A stretch of 64,000 nucleotides of DNA from assembly GCF_029958925.1 (NCBI RefSeq), contig NZ_CP124616.1, positions 1,302,001 to 1,366,000 of the forward strand, in the 5' to 3' direction. This DNA comes from Tropicibacter oceani. GTDB taxonomy: Bacteria > Pseudomonadota > Alphaproteobacteria > Rhodobacterales > Rhodobacteraceae. The position numbers and the translations under genes are program-made. Of the stretch, positions 54,489 to 63,873 are shown piece after piece (the stretch's first letter is position 1; each line of letters begins with the position of its first letter). The notes beneath the pieces were generated by a model. The model saw only the letters and a program-made list of their open reading frames with translations, was not told the DNA's origin and did no database searches.

Positions 54489-55607
54489 TCACTGCCACCG
54501 TTTTTGTTCGCAGATGGATTTCAGGGCGTGCCAGTCGTCCGAGGCCAGAAGCGGGGCAAAGCCATGGCCCCGGGGCGTAGCGGCGCGCGCGGCCTTTATC
54601 CGGTCGCCAAGGGCCGGATGCGACAGGAAATGCGCCATGATCCCGGCGGCTTCGGAGCCCTGTTCGCCAAAGCGTTCGAACATCCGGGCCAGCGCGTCGG
54701 GCGGCAGCCCCGCCTCCAGCATGACGCGATGGGCAAACAGATCGGCCTTGGCCTCGGCCCCTTGTGAATATTGCGCGTCGATCAGCCGTTCCGCCAGAAA
54801 CAGCACAAGGGTGCCACCGGCGAAATCCCCCAAAAGCAGCCCCAGCACCCCGATCGAACCCGCCGTGCGCAGTGCGTGCCGGGTCGGGTCGCGGCTGACC
54901 ACATGGCCGATTTCATGGGCAAAGACGGCTGCCAGTTCGTCAGGTTGGTCGGCGGTGTCGATCAGCCCCTTGAAGAACACGATGTGCCCGCCGGGCAGGG
55001 CGAAGGCATTGACCATGTCGTGGTCCAGCACATGCACCGTCAATTCGGTGGGCAGATCGACCGCTGTCTCAAGCCGGGCCTGAAGCCTGTCCAGCGCCGC
55101 GCGGCCGGCCGGGGCGTCACAAAAGGCCACGGGGCGATAGCCGGTTTCGTCCATCGCTTCGCGGATCTGGGTCAGGGTGGCTTCGCCCAGGGCGCGTTCG
55201 CCTTCGGGCGGGATGAAGCGGGCCAGTTGGTCGGCCATCACCGGCACCAGCACAAAGACGATCAGCGCGACCGAGGCGATGGCGGCGGCGGCCCATTTCA
55301 GGATTGCGCCACGGTTGGCGGCAGGGGCGGTTTTGTGCGGCCGGGGCAGGTGAAGCACCAGGCCGGGTTCCTTGAGGATCAACCGTTGCAGCGGATCATC
55401 GGCCAGGCGCAGCACGATCAGGTCCGATCCGGCAAAATCGGGCGGCACTCGGATCCGGTCCAGTGGCCAGTCGATGCCCTTTCCGCGCAGGGCCCGCGCC
55501 GCGCTGTCGAGGAACACCTCGACCTGCCGGGGGCTGCCGGTCTGGCCGTCCAGGTGCAGTGCCGTGGTCTCGAAATCTGTGTCGAAGCTGTCCGCCATGT
55601 CGGTCAT
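54489..55607 (-). CDS. M48-family metalloprotease (module copy 2)
   Basis: 372 residues with the same plan as copy 1: N-terminal soluble region, membrane helix (about 104-125), protease domain with HEIGH at 231-235 and ligand Glu in AEAKADLFAHRV. Similarity to copy 1 is clear in the core (VLDHDMVNAFALPGGHIVFFKGLID versus the copy 1 equivalent) and weak at the N-terminus, so the duplication is old. ATGA overlap with the second DUF898 gene. The 101-bp gap to copy 1 has no clear terminator. Confidence 0.92.
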   Translation of the reverse strand: MTDMADSFDTDFETTALHLDGQTGSPRQVEVFLDSAARALRGKGIDWPLDRIRVPPDFAGSDLIVLRLADDPLQRLILKEPGLVLHLPRPHKTAPAANRGAILKWAAAAIASVALIVFVLVPVMADQLARFIPPEGERALGEATLTQIREAMDETGYRPVAFCDAPAGRAALDRLQARLETAVDLPTELTVHVLDHDMVNAFALPGGHIVFFKGLIDTADQPDELAAVFAHEIGHVVSRDPTRHALRTAGSIGVLGLLLGDFAGGTLVLFLAERLIDAQYSQGAEAKADLFAHRVMLEAGLPPDALARMFERFGEQGSEAAGIMAHFLSHPALGDRIKAARAATPRGHGFAPLLASDDWHALKSICEQKRWQ

Positions 55608-56833
55608 AGCGAGGCCCCCACATCCAGCGCCTCGGCAAAGCCTTCGGCCTCGGCGTGTTCGTCGCGCGGGCGCTGGCGGATCTGCGACAGGGCGGCGCCC
55701 CCGGTCAGGCTCAGACCGCGGGCATAGTGGCGCAGCACGGGCAGGGTGACCATGGCGTGGGAAAAGGCCGACCAGGTCAGGAAGATCGAGAAATAGGCCA
55801 TGGCGGACAGGGCGACAAAGGCCCATTGGGTTTTACGGGTCCAGCCAATGGCCACGCCATCGTTGGCAATGTCGATTTGCGGCGCCAGGGTCTGGATCTG
55901 GGCATAGACGATTCCAAGGATGCCGATCGGCACGGCCGCTGCCAGCGCCGCCAACAGATAGCCAAAGACGTGAATCCACAGCACGCGCCAGGGGCTGGCC
56001 GTCAGGGTCAGGCCGACGCCGTCCAGCGATTTGGTGGCGGTCAGGCGGCGCAGGCTGTCGACCTTGTAATAGATCAGCCCGAATCCAGCGAGCCCCCCGG
56101 CAAAGACCAACACAGGCAGCGCTGCTGCCGTATTGCCAAGCTCCAGCACCACAATGCCCACAAGGCCAAGGACCAGCGCAAGCGCGATCCAGACAAGCGA
56201 CCGGTACAGCATGGTCCAGCGTCCGCCCTGATGCATCCTGCGATCGCCGAAAAAGGTGCGGTCGGTTTTGTATTTCTCAAGCCGATAGGTCATCAGCGGC
56301 CACAGCAGCCCCGCCGACAGGATCGTCAGAAGCCAGTAACCCAGCGCCCGAAAGGCATAGCCCCAGGCTCCCGGCTCCAATCCAAAGCGCAGGCCCAGCC
56401 AGCGGGTGCGCGCCAGCACATAGCGTCGGGCGCGGTACTGCGCGTAGAACCAGATCGGGATCACGCCGACAAAGGACAACAGATAGGCGGCGGCGTTGTC
56501 TTGCAGCAGGGAAAAGCTGGCGAACATCAGCGCCAGGTTCACGATGCCGATGTAGAACGCCAGGATGACCACGGCGACAAGGAAGCCCAGCAGCTTTTCA
56601 AAGGGGTCGCCAACGTATTCCAGCGGCATCCCGCCAATGCGGATCGCCGACCAGTACCAGCGGCGTAACCGGGTCTTCATCCAGAACCGGTAGAGGCCCA
56701 GGGTCACCACGGTCAGCGCGCCGGATCGAAGCGCCAGCGCCAACAGGCTGGACCGCTTGCCTTGAAAGTCACCATGCAGGGGCGGGGCGGCGGCGGGCGC
56801 TGTCCATGGTCCCTGTGTCTGCGCGTCGTTCAA
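55604..56833 (-). CDS. DUF898 (YjgN-like) membrane protein (module copy 2)
   Basis: 409 residues, same helix pattern and motifs as the copy at 53203: GDFQGKRSSLLALALRSGALTVVTLGLYRFWMKTRLRRWYWS in order, YRARRYVLARTRWLGLRFG, LEKYKTDRTFFGDRRM. C-terminus HAEAEGFAEALDVGA. Coupled to the second M48 gene. First gene of the four-gene array. Confidence 0.92.
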   Translation of the reverse strand: MNDAQTQGPWTAPAAAPPLHGDFQGKRSSLLALALRSGALTVVTLGLYRFWMKTRLRRWYWSAIRIGGMPLEYVGDPFEKLLGFLVAVVILAFYIGIVNLALMFASFSLLQDNAAAYLLSFVGVIPIWFYAQYRARRYVLARTRWLGLRFGLEPGAWGYAFRALGYWLLTILSAGLLWPLMTYRLEKYKTDRTFFGDRRMHQGGRWTMLYRSLVWIALALVLGLVGIVVLELGNTAAALPVLVFAGGLAGFGLIYYKVDSLRRLTATKSLDGVGLTLTASPWRVLWIHVFGYLLAALAAAVPIGILGIVYAQIQTLAPQIDIANDGVAIGWTRKTQWAFVALSAMAYFSIFLTWSAFSHAMVTLPVLRHYARGLSLTGGAALSQIRQRPRDEHAEAEGFAEALDVGASL

Positions 56834-56892
56834 ATGTCCTGCCCCTGGCTGTCAATGCGGAGCAGGATACAGGCGCAGGCGCGGCGGTAAAG

Positions 56893-59316
56893 TCAGTTGA
56901 ACCTGTTGTCCCTTGGGAAACCGCGCGGGGCCATGCGGCCGGTGCCGGCCCGCTTGCCTATCCATTCCTCTAGATCGGTTTCGGTGCGGGTGCGCCCTGC
57001 CGGATCCAGCCAGCTGAGCCCTTCGGACAGGGTAAAGGTGCGCACGTCGGACATGCCGCCATCCTTGTACTTTTGCAGGCGCACACCCTTGCCGCGACCC
57101 ATTTCAGGCAGTTCGTCCAGCGCAAAGACCAGAACCTTGCGGTTTTCGCCGACCACGGCGACATGATCGCCGGTGACCGGTTTGCAGACGCGGGCGCGCA
57201 CGTCATCCTTGACGTTCAGCACCTGTTTGCCCGACCGGGTCTGCGCGATCACATCGGCCTCGGGCACGACAAAGCCATCCCCGGCAGAGGAGGCGACCAG
57301 CAGTTTGCCGTCGGGGCGGTGAATGAACAGATCGACGATCTCGGCCTCGTTCGGCAGATCGACCATCAGGCGCAGTGGTTCGCCCATGCCGCGCCCACCG
57401 GGCAGACCGGCGGCGGACAGGGTGTAGAAACGGCCGTTCGAGCCAAAGACCAGCAGTTTGTCGGTGGTTTCGGCGTGGAAGATAAAGCGCGGGCCGTCGC
57501 CGTCCTTGAATTTCAGTTCGCGGTTCAGGTCGATATGGCCGGTCATCGCCCGGATCCAGCCCATTTGCGAACAGACCACGGTGATCGGTTCGCGTTCGAT
57601 CATTGCCTCGATCGGGACATCTTCGGCCTCGGCGGCCTCGGCGAACCGGGTGCGGCGCGGGCCGCCTTCGTAGCCCTTGCCAAAGGCCTTGCGGACCTCG
57701 CGCAGCTGTTCGGCGATGCGCGACCATTGCAGATCGCCGGAATCGAGCAGGTCTTCGAGCCCGGCGCGTTCCTCCATCAGGCGGTCTCGCTCGCCGACCA
57801 GTTCCAGTTCCTCAAGGCGGCGCAGGCTGCGCAGGCGCATGTTGAGGATCGCCTCGGCCTGCACGTCCGACAGCCCTTCGGAGCGCCCGACAAAGCGCGC
57901 GGGCACCTTGGCGTCGGTGCCGTCGTCGGCCAGAACGCCGCGCGCGATGGCCTCGGGGTCTTCGCGAAGGGTCAGGGATTTGACGTCGATCCCGGCCAGC
58001 GGCGACTGGTAATCGCGTTCATCCGTTGCGCGGGTGATGGTCGCCTGATGGGTTTTCGACCAGTCCTCGTACATCAGCGCGGCCTTGGGATCATCGTCAT
58101 AGCGGATGATGTCGATGACGCGGTCAAGGTTCAGAAAGGCGACGATCAGCCCTTCGAGCACTTCGAGGCGGTTGTCGATCTTGGCCATGCGGTGACGCGA
58201 CCGGCGGACCAGCACATCGCGGCGGAAGTCGAGAAAGGCGCGCAGAACCTCTTTGAGCGAGCAGACGCGCGGCGTGACGCCGTCGATCAGCACGTTCATG
58301 TTCAGGCTGAACCGGGTTTCCAGATCGGAATTGCGGAACAGCATGTTCATCAGGACATCGGGGTCGACGTTCTTGGACTTGGGCTCCAGCACCATGCGGA
58401 TGTCGTCGGCGGATTCGTCGCGTACATCGGCCAGAATCGGGATCTTCTTGGTCTGGATCAGCTCGGCGATGCGTTCGACCAGCTTGGATTTCTGCACCTG
58501 GTAGGGGATTTCGGTCACGACGGCCTGCCACAGGCCGCGGCCAAGGTCCTCGACCTCCCACTTGGCGCGCAGGCGAATGCTGCCGCGCCCGGTGCGATAG
58601 GCGTTGGCGATGTTGTCGGCCGGTTCGACGATCACCCCGCCGGTGGGGAAATCGGGGCCGGGAACGTATTGCAGCAGCGTGTCGTCGCGGGCGTCGGGGG
58701 ATTTGATCAGATGCAGGCAGGCATCCAGCAATTCGCCGATGTTGTGCGGCGGGATGTTGGTCGCCATGCCCACGGCAATGCCGCTGGACCCATTGGCCAG
58801 AAGGTTCGGGTAGGACGCGGGCAGAACCACGGGTTCCTGCAGGCGGCCGTCATAATTGTCCCGGAAATCAACGGCGTTTTCGTCCAGGCCTTCTAGCAGG
58901 GCCTCGGACATGATGGTCATGCGGGCCTCGGTATAGCGCGAGGCGGCGGGGTTGTCGCCGTCGATGTTGCCAAAGTTGCCCTGACCGTCGACCAGCGGGT
59001 AGCGGATGGTGAAATCCTGCGCCAGGCGCGCCATTGCATCATAGATCGCGGCATCGCCGTGGGGGTGGAAATCGCCCATGGTGTCGCCGCTGATCTTGGC
59101 GGATTTCAGGAACCCCCCGGTCGAGTTGAGCCGCAACCGGCGCATGGCGTACAGGATACGCCGATGCACGGGCTTCAGCCCGTCGCGGGCATCGGGCAGC
59201 GCCCGGTGCATGATCGTCGAAAGGGCATAGGTCAGATAGCGGTCACCGATTGCACGGCGCAGCGTTTCGGACATTTCCCGAGGGTTCATGTTGGGGTCGA
59301 GCGTATCGTCATCCAT
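56893..59316 (-). CDS. parC: DNA topoisomerase IV subunit A
   Basis: About 807 residues. Breakage-rejoining domain with [15 protein letters not shown], the catalytic Tyr in [11 protein letters not shown] and [14 protein letters not shown]; the C-terminal beta-pinwheel is shorter than that of GyrA and lacks a GyrA box, which supports ParC. Unlinks daughter chromosomes with ParE. Alternative starts at 59340 (ATG) or 59352 (TTG) would add 8-12 residues; no strong ribosome-binding site decides. Confidence 0.93.
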   Translation of the reverse strand: MDDDTLDPNMNPREMSETLRRAIGDRYLTYALSTIMHRALPDARDGLKPVHRRILYAMRRLRLNSTGGFLKSAKISGDTMGDFHPHGDAAIYDAMARLAQDFTIRYPLVDGQGNFGNIDGDNPAASRYTEARMTIMSEALLEGLDENAVDFRDNYDGRLQEPVVLPASYPNLLANGSSGIAVGMATNIPPHNIGELLDACLHLIKSPDARDDTLLQYVPGPDFPTGGVIVEPADNIANAYRTGRGSIRLRAKWEVEDLGRGLWQAVVTEIPYQVQKSKLVERIAELIQTKKIPILADVRDESADDIRMVLEPKSKNVDPDVLMNMLFRNSDLETRFSLNMNVLIDGVTPRVCSLKEVLRAFLDFRRDVLVRRSRHRMAKIDNRLEVLEGLIVAFLNLDRVIDIIRYDDDPKAALMYEDWSKTHQATITRATDERDYQSPLAGIDVKSLTLREDPEAIARGVLADDGTDAKVPARFVGRSEGLSDVQAEAILNMRLRSLRRLEELELVGERDRLMEERAGLEDLLDSGDLQWSRIAEQLREVRKAFGKGYEGGPRRTRFAEAAEAEDVPIEAMIEREPITVVCSQMGWIRAMTGHIDLNRELKFKDGDGPRFIFHAETTDKLLVFGSNGRFYTLSAAGLPGGRGMGEPLRLMVDLPNEAEIVDLFIHRPDGKLLVASSAGDGFVVPEADVIAQTRSGKQVLNVKDDVRARVCKPVTGDHVAVVGENRKVLVFALDELPEMGRGKGVRLQKYKDGGMSDVRTFTLSEGLSWLDPAGRTRTETDLEEWIGKRAGTGRMAPRGFPRDNRFN

Positions 59317-59479
59317 AGATGCTGTGATACCGTTGCCCATTGGCACCGGCAAGCCAGCCCGTGGGAAAAAATCCCCGTTTTTCCCTTAGGCCAGCGGCGG
59401 GAATCGGTTAAAACGTCGAAACGCCGCGCAATCTGCCTGCGGTGCACGTGGTGTTTGGGTCGTTTTCGGGGGGTATGTG

Positions 59480-60064
59480 ATGACGCGGGTTATCCTTGTG
59501 ACTTTTGGTTTTTTGGGTTGGGCATGGTACGAAATGTCCGGCGGCAGCGCCTTTGAGCCCGGAACGAATTCGTTGATGGTGCTTGCGCCGGTCGAAGAAA
59601 CCACGATCGCGCGCCCCGAACGGGTCGCCATCGTCAGCACCAAGACCGAAACGCCGCCGCGTCCCGAAGTTACCCGCACCACTGGCATGGGCACTTCGCT
59701 GGCCAATGTGGGCAACCTGACGCGGGTCGCCGCCCCCTGGGAAACCGGCACGGCCAAGGCCGACGACATCGCGTCGCTGGTGAACACGGTCGTGGCCGCG
59801 GACGAAGGGTCGCAAGTGGCGGCCAAGCCGATCATGGTACCGGTGGTATCGGTCGCGTCGTCGATCGACTATCGCACCGTCACGGGCAACCGTGTGAACC
59901 TGCGCAGCGGTCCCAGCACCGGGTTCGACGTGGTGACCAAACTTGTGCGCGGAGACGAGGTCGAAGTGCTGCAAGAGGACGGCACCGGCTGGGTCAAACT
60001 GCGCGCGCTGCGCGGCAGCGACATCGGCTGGATGTCCGAGCAGTTCCTGGTTGCCGGCAACTAG
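59480..60064 (+). CDS. SH3-domain protein, probably periplasmic
   Basis: 194 residues. An N-terminal hydrophobic segment (VILVTFGFLGWAWYEMSG) suggests a signal anchor; a Thr/Pro/Glu-rich linker follows (about 35-115), and residues about 130-190 form a bacterial SH3b domain: GNRVNLRSGPSTGFDVVTKL, GDEVEVLQEDGTGWVKLRA, GWMSEQFL. Such proteins usually bind cell wall. Start chosen at the ATG 59480; a GTG one codon earlier is possible. Confidence 0.85.
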   Translation: MTRVILVTFGFLGWAWYEMSGGSAFEPGTNSLMVLAPVEETTIARPERVAIVSTKTETPPRPEVTRTTGMGTSLANVGNLTRVAAPWETGTAKADDIASLVNTVVAADEGSQVAAKPIMVPVVSVASSIDYRTVTGNRVNLRSGPSTGFDVVTKLVRGDEVEVLQEDGTGWVKLRALRGSDIGWMSEQFLVAGN

Positions 60065-60113
60065 GGCACAAAACGCCCTTTCGCGGGCGCGCTGCCTGAC
60101 ATAGATCGGCGGC

Positions 60114-60947
60114 ATGACACAGAAATCCATTCTTATCACGGGCTGTTCGTCGGGCATTGGCCTGGACGCCGCCCAGGGCCTGAAGGCGCGCGGCTGGCGC
60201 GTCTTTGCCTCCTGCCGCCAGCAGGCCGACTGCACCCGTCTGCGGGCGATGGGCTTTGAAAGCCCGCGGCTTGACTACGCGGACGGAGGCAGCATCAAAT
60301 CGGCCCTGGCCGAGGTGCTGGCCGCGACCGGCGGCACGCTGGACGTTCTGTTCAACAACGGCGCCTATGCGGCGCCCGGCGCCGCCGAAGACCTGCCTGC
60401 CGACGCCCTGCGCGCGATTTTCGAGACGAATGTCTTTGGTTGGCATGATCTGACGACCCGGGTGATCCCTGTCATGCGGGCGCAGGGGCATGGCCGGATC
60501 GTCAACCATTCCTCGGTTCTGGGACTTGTGGTCCAGCCCTGGCGTGCGGCCTACAACACCTCGAAATTCGCGATCGAAGGGCTGACCGACACCCTTCGGC
60601 TGGAGATGCGCGACACGCCCATTCACGTGATCACTCTGAACACCGGGCCGGTCACGTCAAAGATCCGCGTCAACGCCATCCCGCATTTCGAGAAATGGAT
60701 CGACTGGAAGGCTTCGCCGCGCGCCGATCAGTACCGCGAAACGCTGCTGCCCCGCCTGTACGAGGACAACGGCCCGGACCGCTTTGAATTGCCGCCCTCG
60801 GCGGTCACCGCCAAGCTGATCCACGCGGTCGAGGCAAGCCGTCCAAAGCCGCGCTATTACATCACCACGCCAACCTACATTTCGGGCATGGCGCGGCGGT
60901 TGCTGTCGACGCGGGCGCTGGACTGGCTTTTGACGAAAGGCAGCTAA
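60114..60947 (+). CDS. Short-chain dehydrogenase/reductase
   Basis: 277 residues. Classical SDR: nucleotide motif TGCSSGIG at residues 9-16, NNGAYAAPG (NNAG equivalent), catalytic Ser in NHSSVLG and YNTSKFAIEGL (Tyr and Lys). C-terminal tail resembles retinol/steroid-like SDRs. Substrate not determined. Short gap (49 bp) after the SH3-domain gene. Confidence 0.9.
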   Translation: MTQKSILITGCSSGIGLDAAQGLKARGWRVFASCRQQADCTRLRAMGFESPRLDYADGGSIKSALAEVLAATGGTLDVLFNNGAYAAPGAAEDLPADALRAIFETNVFGWHDLTTRVIPVMRAQGHGRIVNHSSVLGLVVQPWRAAYNTSKFAIEGLTDTLRLEMRDTPIHVITLNTGPVTSKIRVNAIPHFEKWIDWKASPRADQYRETLLPRLYEDNGPDRFELPPSAVTAKLIHAVEASRPKPRYYITTPTYISGMARRLLSTRALDWLLTKGS

Positions 60948-61007
60948 TTGGGTTCGCTTTTTGCGCAAAGGCGTCTAAGTCATGGCGCAAAGACATAGGA
61001 GTCGCCC

Positions 61008-61211
61008 GTGGCCAAGGATCCGCTTTTCATCGTCGTCGCCATCGCCATGCTGTTTGTCGTGGCGGTCCTTCTGTTCGGCATCGGCGCTTTCGCCCGTGGC
61101 GGAGAGTTCAACCGCAAATACGCCAACAAGGCCATGCGCCTGCGGATCGCCGCGCAATTCGTTGCAGTGCTTTTGATCCTGGGGTTCGTCTGGTTGCGGC
61201 GCGGAGGCTGA
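61008..61211 (+). CDS. Twin transmembrane helix small protein (HIG1-like)
   Basis: 67 residues starting at GTG with TAGGAG 7 bp upstream. Two membrane helices (FIVVAIAMLFVVAVLLFGIGAF when read through; QFVAVLLILGFVWL) with the loop GGEFNRKYANKAMRLRIAAQ between, the pattern of bacterial HIG1-domain proteins that associate with respiratory complexes. Probably co-transcribed with the adenosyltransferase 4 bp downstream. Confidence 0.88.
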   Translation: MAKDPLFIVVAIAMLFVVAVLLFGIGAFARGGEFNRKYANKAMRLRIAAQFVAVLLILGFVWLRRGG

Positions 61212-61215
61212 CACG

Positions 61216-61788
61216 ATGGTTGTTCTGAACAAGATTTACACCCGCACCGGTGACAAGGGCGATACCGCGCTGGGCAATGGCGCGCGGGTGGCCAAGTTCG
61301 ATCCCCGAGTCGCCAGCTATGGCACCTCGGACGAGCTGAACTCGGCCGTCGGCGTTGCCCGCCTGCACGCCGAAGGCGACATGGACACGGCACTGATGCG
61401 CATCCAGAACGACCTGTTCGATCTGGGCGCCGACCTGTGCCGCCCGGACATGGAGCAGGACGCGCAGGCGGAATACCCGCCGCTGCGCATGGTGGCCGAA
61501 CAGGTGACGCGGCTTGAGAACGAAATCGACGCGATGAACGCCCGGCTGGAGCCGCTTCGCAGTTTCATCCTGCCGGGCGGCTCGGCCCTGTCGGCGCATC
61601 TGCACGTCTGCCGCACCCAGGCCCGCCGCGCCGAGCGGCTGTCGGTCGAACTGGCCACCGTCGAGACGGTGAACCCCGAGGCGATCAAGTATCTCAACCG
61701 TCTGTCCGACTGGTTCTTTGTCGCCGCGCGCATCGCCAATGACGACGGCCGCGCCGATGTGCTTTGGATTCCGGGGGCGAACCGCTAA
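61216..61788 (+). CDS. Cob(I)yrinic acid a,c-diamide adenosyltransferase, PduO type
   Basis: 190 residues. Transfers the 5'-deoxyadenosyl group from ATP to cob(I)alamin, making adenosylcobalamin. Motif TRTGDKGDTALGNG at the N-terminus (ATP binding), YGTSDELNSAVG, and the C-terminal helical motifs SAHLHVCRTQARRAERL and YLNRLSDWFFVAAR. No other cobalamin genes nearby. Confidence 0.95.
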   Translation: MVVLNKIYTRTGDKGDTALGNGARVAKFDPRVASYGTSDELNSAVGVARLHAEGDMDTALMRIQNDLFDLGADLCRPDMEQDAQAEYPPLRMVAEQVTRLENEIDAMNARLEPLRSFILPGGSALSAHLHVCRTQARRAERLSVELATVETVNPEAIKYLNRLSDWFFVAARIANDDGRADVLWIPGANR

Positions 61789-61836
61789 GGCGGCGGGGCT
61801 TGCGGTGGAAACACCGGCACCCGGAAGGCCGAACCG

Positions 61837-63198
61837 CTAAAGCGGCTCGGCCTCCAGCCAGACGCCGCCTTCGGGGCGCAGGGTCAGGATCATCACCGGG
61901 TCGGGATTGCGGCCCGGCACGGCCTTGAACCGGAAATTCGCCAAAAGCGTTGCCAGCACGATCACCGCTTCCTGGATGGCGAACGACGCGCCGATGCAGA
62001 TGCGCGGCCCGTCGCCGAACGGCAGATAGGCATAGCGGTCCGGTTTGCTGCCCTCCCAGCGGGCGGGTCGGAAAGCATCGGGTTCATCCCAAAGCAGCGC
62101 GCTGCGGTGCAGGGCATAGATCGGCAGGATCACCGTGTCGCCCTTGCGGATCTGGCGCCCGCACAGCTGGTCATCCGCCTGCGCGGTGCGCGACAGCATG
62201 GCGGCGGGGGGATAAAGGCGCAGCGCCTCGTCGACGATGCGCCGGATCAGGGGCAGGTTTTCCACGTCTTCGCCAGTCGCGGCGCCGTCCTTGACCACTG
62301 ACAGAACCTCTTGCCGGGCCTGGTCCTGCACCTCTGGATCGAAGGCCAGCAGGTAGAGCGACCAAGCCAGGGTCAGGGCGGTGGTTTCATGCCCGGCGAC
62401 GATGAAGGTCAGCAGGTTGTCGCGCAGCTCGGCGGTGTTCATGCGGCGCTTGGTTTCCGGGTCCTCGCCCGCCAGCAGCAGGTCCAGCAGGTCGGGCACA
62501 CCTTCGGCGCCGCGCTGGGCGCGGCCCTCGATGGCGGTGTCGGCAACCTTTTTCATCTGCGCCACCGCGCCGGCGGAAAACACCCGCCCCGGGCGCGGCA
62601 CCCAATCAGGAAAGCCCAGCAGGTCGAACAGCGAGATTTTCCCGGCCTCGGAAATATAGGCGTCGATGGCCCCGTGCACCCCGTCGCGGTCGAACCCCGC
62701 ATCGCCCGAAAAAGTCACGTCGGAAATGACGTCAAAGGTCAGGCTGACCATTTCATCCAGAAAGTTGATCGCCTTTGGCCCGGCCGCCCCGATACGCCGG
62801 ACCGAACGCTGCGCCGCGCCGGTCATGATTGGCGCAAGGTTCATCACGTTGCGATGGCTGAACACAGGCGCGGCCGTGCGCCGCTGCCAGCGCCAATGCG
62901 CGCCTTCGGCGATGAACAGCGATTCCCCGATGGCCGGGCGCAAAAGGTTCTTGGTCACGGTCGACTTGGGGTAATTGGCCAGATTTTCCAGCAGCACCCG
63001 CCGGTTGCCTGCCGGGTCCATGACCATGTGCCAGCGCTTGCCGGTCTTGCCGGACAGGATCGGCTGGCGGGTTGCGACCTCGGGGATGATGGACAACACG
63101 TTGCGCCGAGACGCCTGCAGACTTTCCCAAAGCCCCATGGGGCGGGTCACCAGGGGGACACGGACGGGCAGGGGGGCGGCTGGGGAATGGTTTGTCAT
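61837..63198 (-). CDS. Cytochrome P450
   Basis: 453 residues from the ATG at 63198 (a much longer open frame to the right is not part of it). Haem-binding FGDGPRICIG with Cys401, I-helix AGHETTALT, ExxR in EALRLYPPA and the PERF-like FRPARWEG. Soluble bacterial type; no ferredoxin or reductase gene is adjacent and the substrate is unknown. Convergent with the cobalamin adenosyltransferase. Confidence 0.94.
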   Translation of the reverse strand: MTNHSPAAPLPVRVPLVTRPMGLWESLQASRRNVLSIIPEVATRQPILSGKTGKRWHMVMDPAGNRRVLLENLANYPKSTVTKNLLRPAIGESLFIAEGAHWRWQRRTAAPVFSHRNVMNLAPIMTGAAQRSVRRIGAAGPKAINFLDEMVSLTFDVISDVTFSGDAGFDRDGVHGAIDAYISEAGKISLFDLLGFPDWVPRPGRVFSAGAVAQMKKVADTAIEGRAQRGAEGVPDLLDLLLAGEDPETKRRMNTAELRDNLLTFIVAGHETTALTLAWSLYLLAFDPEVQDQARQEVLSVVKDGAATGEDVENLPLIRRIVDEALRLYPPAAMLSRTAQADDQLCGRQIRKGDTVILPIYALHRSALLWDEPDAFRPARWEGSKPDRYAYLPFGDGPRICIGASFAIQEAVIVLATLLANFRFKAVPGRNPDPVMILTLRPEGGVWLEAEPL

Positions 63199-63300
63199 GA
63201 CCCTAATGTAGGCGGCGGCGGCGCCATGGCAAAGCCCCACTGATTGCATGGCGCGCCCCTTCGCGGTATCCAGTCCGAACATGAAACCCTGGGGGACTCC

Positions 63301-63873
63301 ATGATCCGTATTCTTGTCGCTTTTTCCTTGGTGCTGGGCCTTGCCGCCTGTTCGGATGTGCCGGCCGACCTGTCGAAACCGCCGGTTGCCCTTGGGGACT
63401 TCAAACTTGGCCATGCCGAGGTCGTCGCGCCCAACCTGCAACAGCTTCTGGTATCGCGCGAGGCGACCAAGGAAGAATGGATCAAGGTCGTCGACGAGGC
63501 CATGGAACAACGCTTTCGCCGCTATGAGGGCGACAAGTTTTATCACATCGGCATCAGCGTCGAGGCCTATTCCCTGCCGCCCCCGGTGGTGCCCGGAAAA
63601 TCGGCGCTGGCCCTGCATGTCACGGTCTGGGACGACGCGACGCAATCCAAGCTGAACACCAAGCCCGAGCCGATCCACGTGATCAAGGTCTTTGAATCCC
63701 GCCTGTCCAAGAATCGCGATGAACAGATGCAGGGGCTGGCGCTGGAGGCGGCGCTGCTGATCGAAAAATGGCTGCGCGAAGAACAGGAAACCAAAGGCTG
63801 GTTTGGCGGGCTTCCGGAAGTCGAGGAAGCCGCCGAAGATATCGCAGAGGCCCCTGCCGACGGTCCCAGCTGA
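63301..63873 (+). CDS. Small lipoprotein of unknown function
   Basis: 190 residues. N-terminal signal with lipobox LGLAAC (Cys at about residue 17-18), so membrane-anchored; no Asp at +2 visible (SerAsp follows). Body contains LLVSREATKEEWIKVVDEAMEQRF and a glutamate-rich C-terminal tail (EEAAEDIAEAP). No family recognised. Its ATG at 63301 is preceded by GGGGGA. Confidence 0.78.
   Translation: MIRILVAFSLVLGLAACSDVPADLSKPPVALGDFKLGHAEVVAPNLQQLLVSREATKEEWIKVVDEAMEQRFRRYEGDKFYHIGISVEAYSLPPPVVPGKSALALHVTVWDDATQSKLNTKPEPIHVIKVFESRLSKNRDEQMQGLALEAALLIEKWLREEQETKGWFGGLPEVEEAAEDIAEAPADGPS

Noticed and set aside
57073-58896. 607-residue open frame on the + strand
   Set aside because: Antisense to parC, with the same shadow composition. 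The minus-strand gene has the catalytic Tyr region and full-length similarity.
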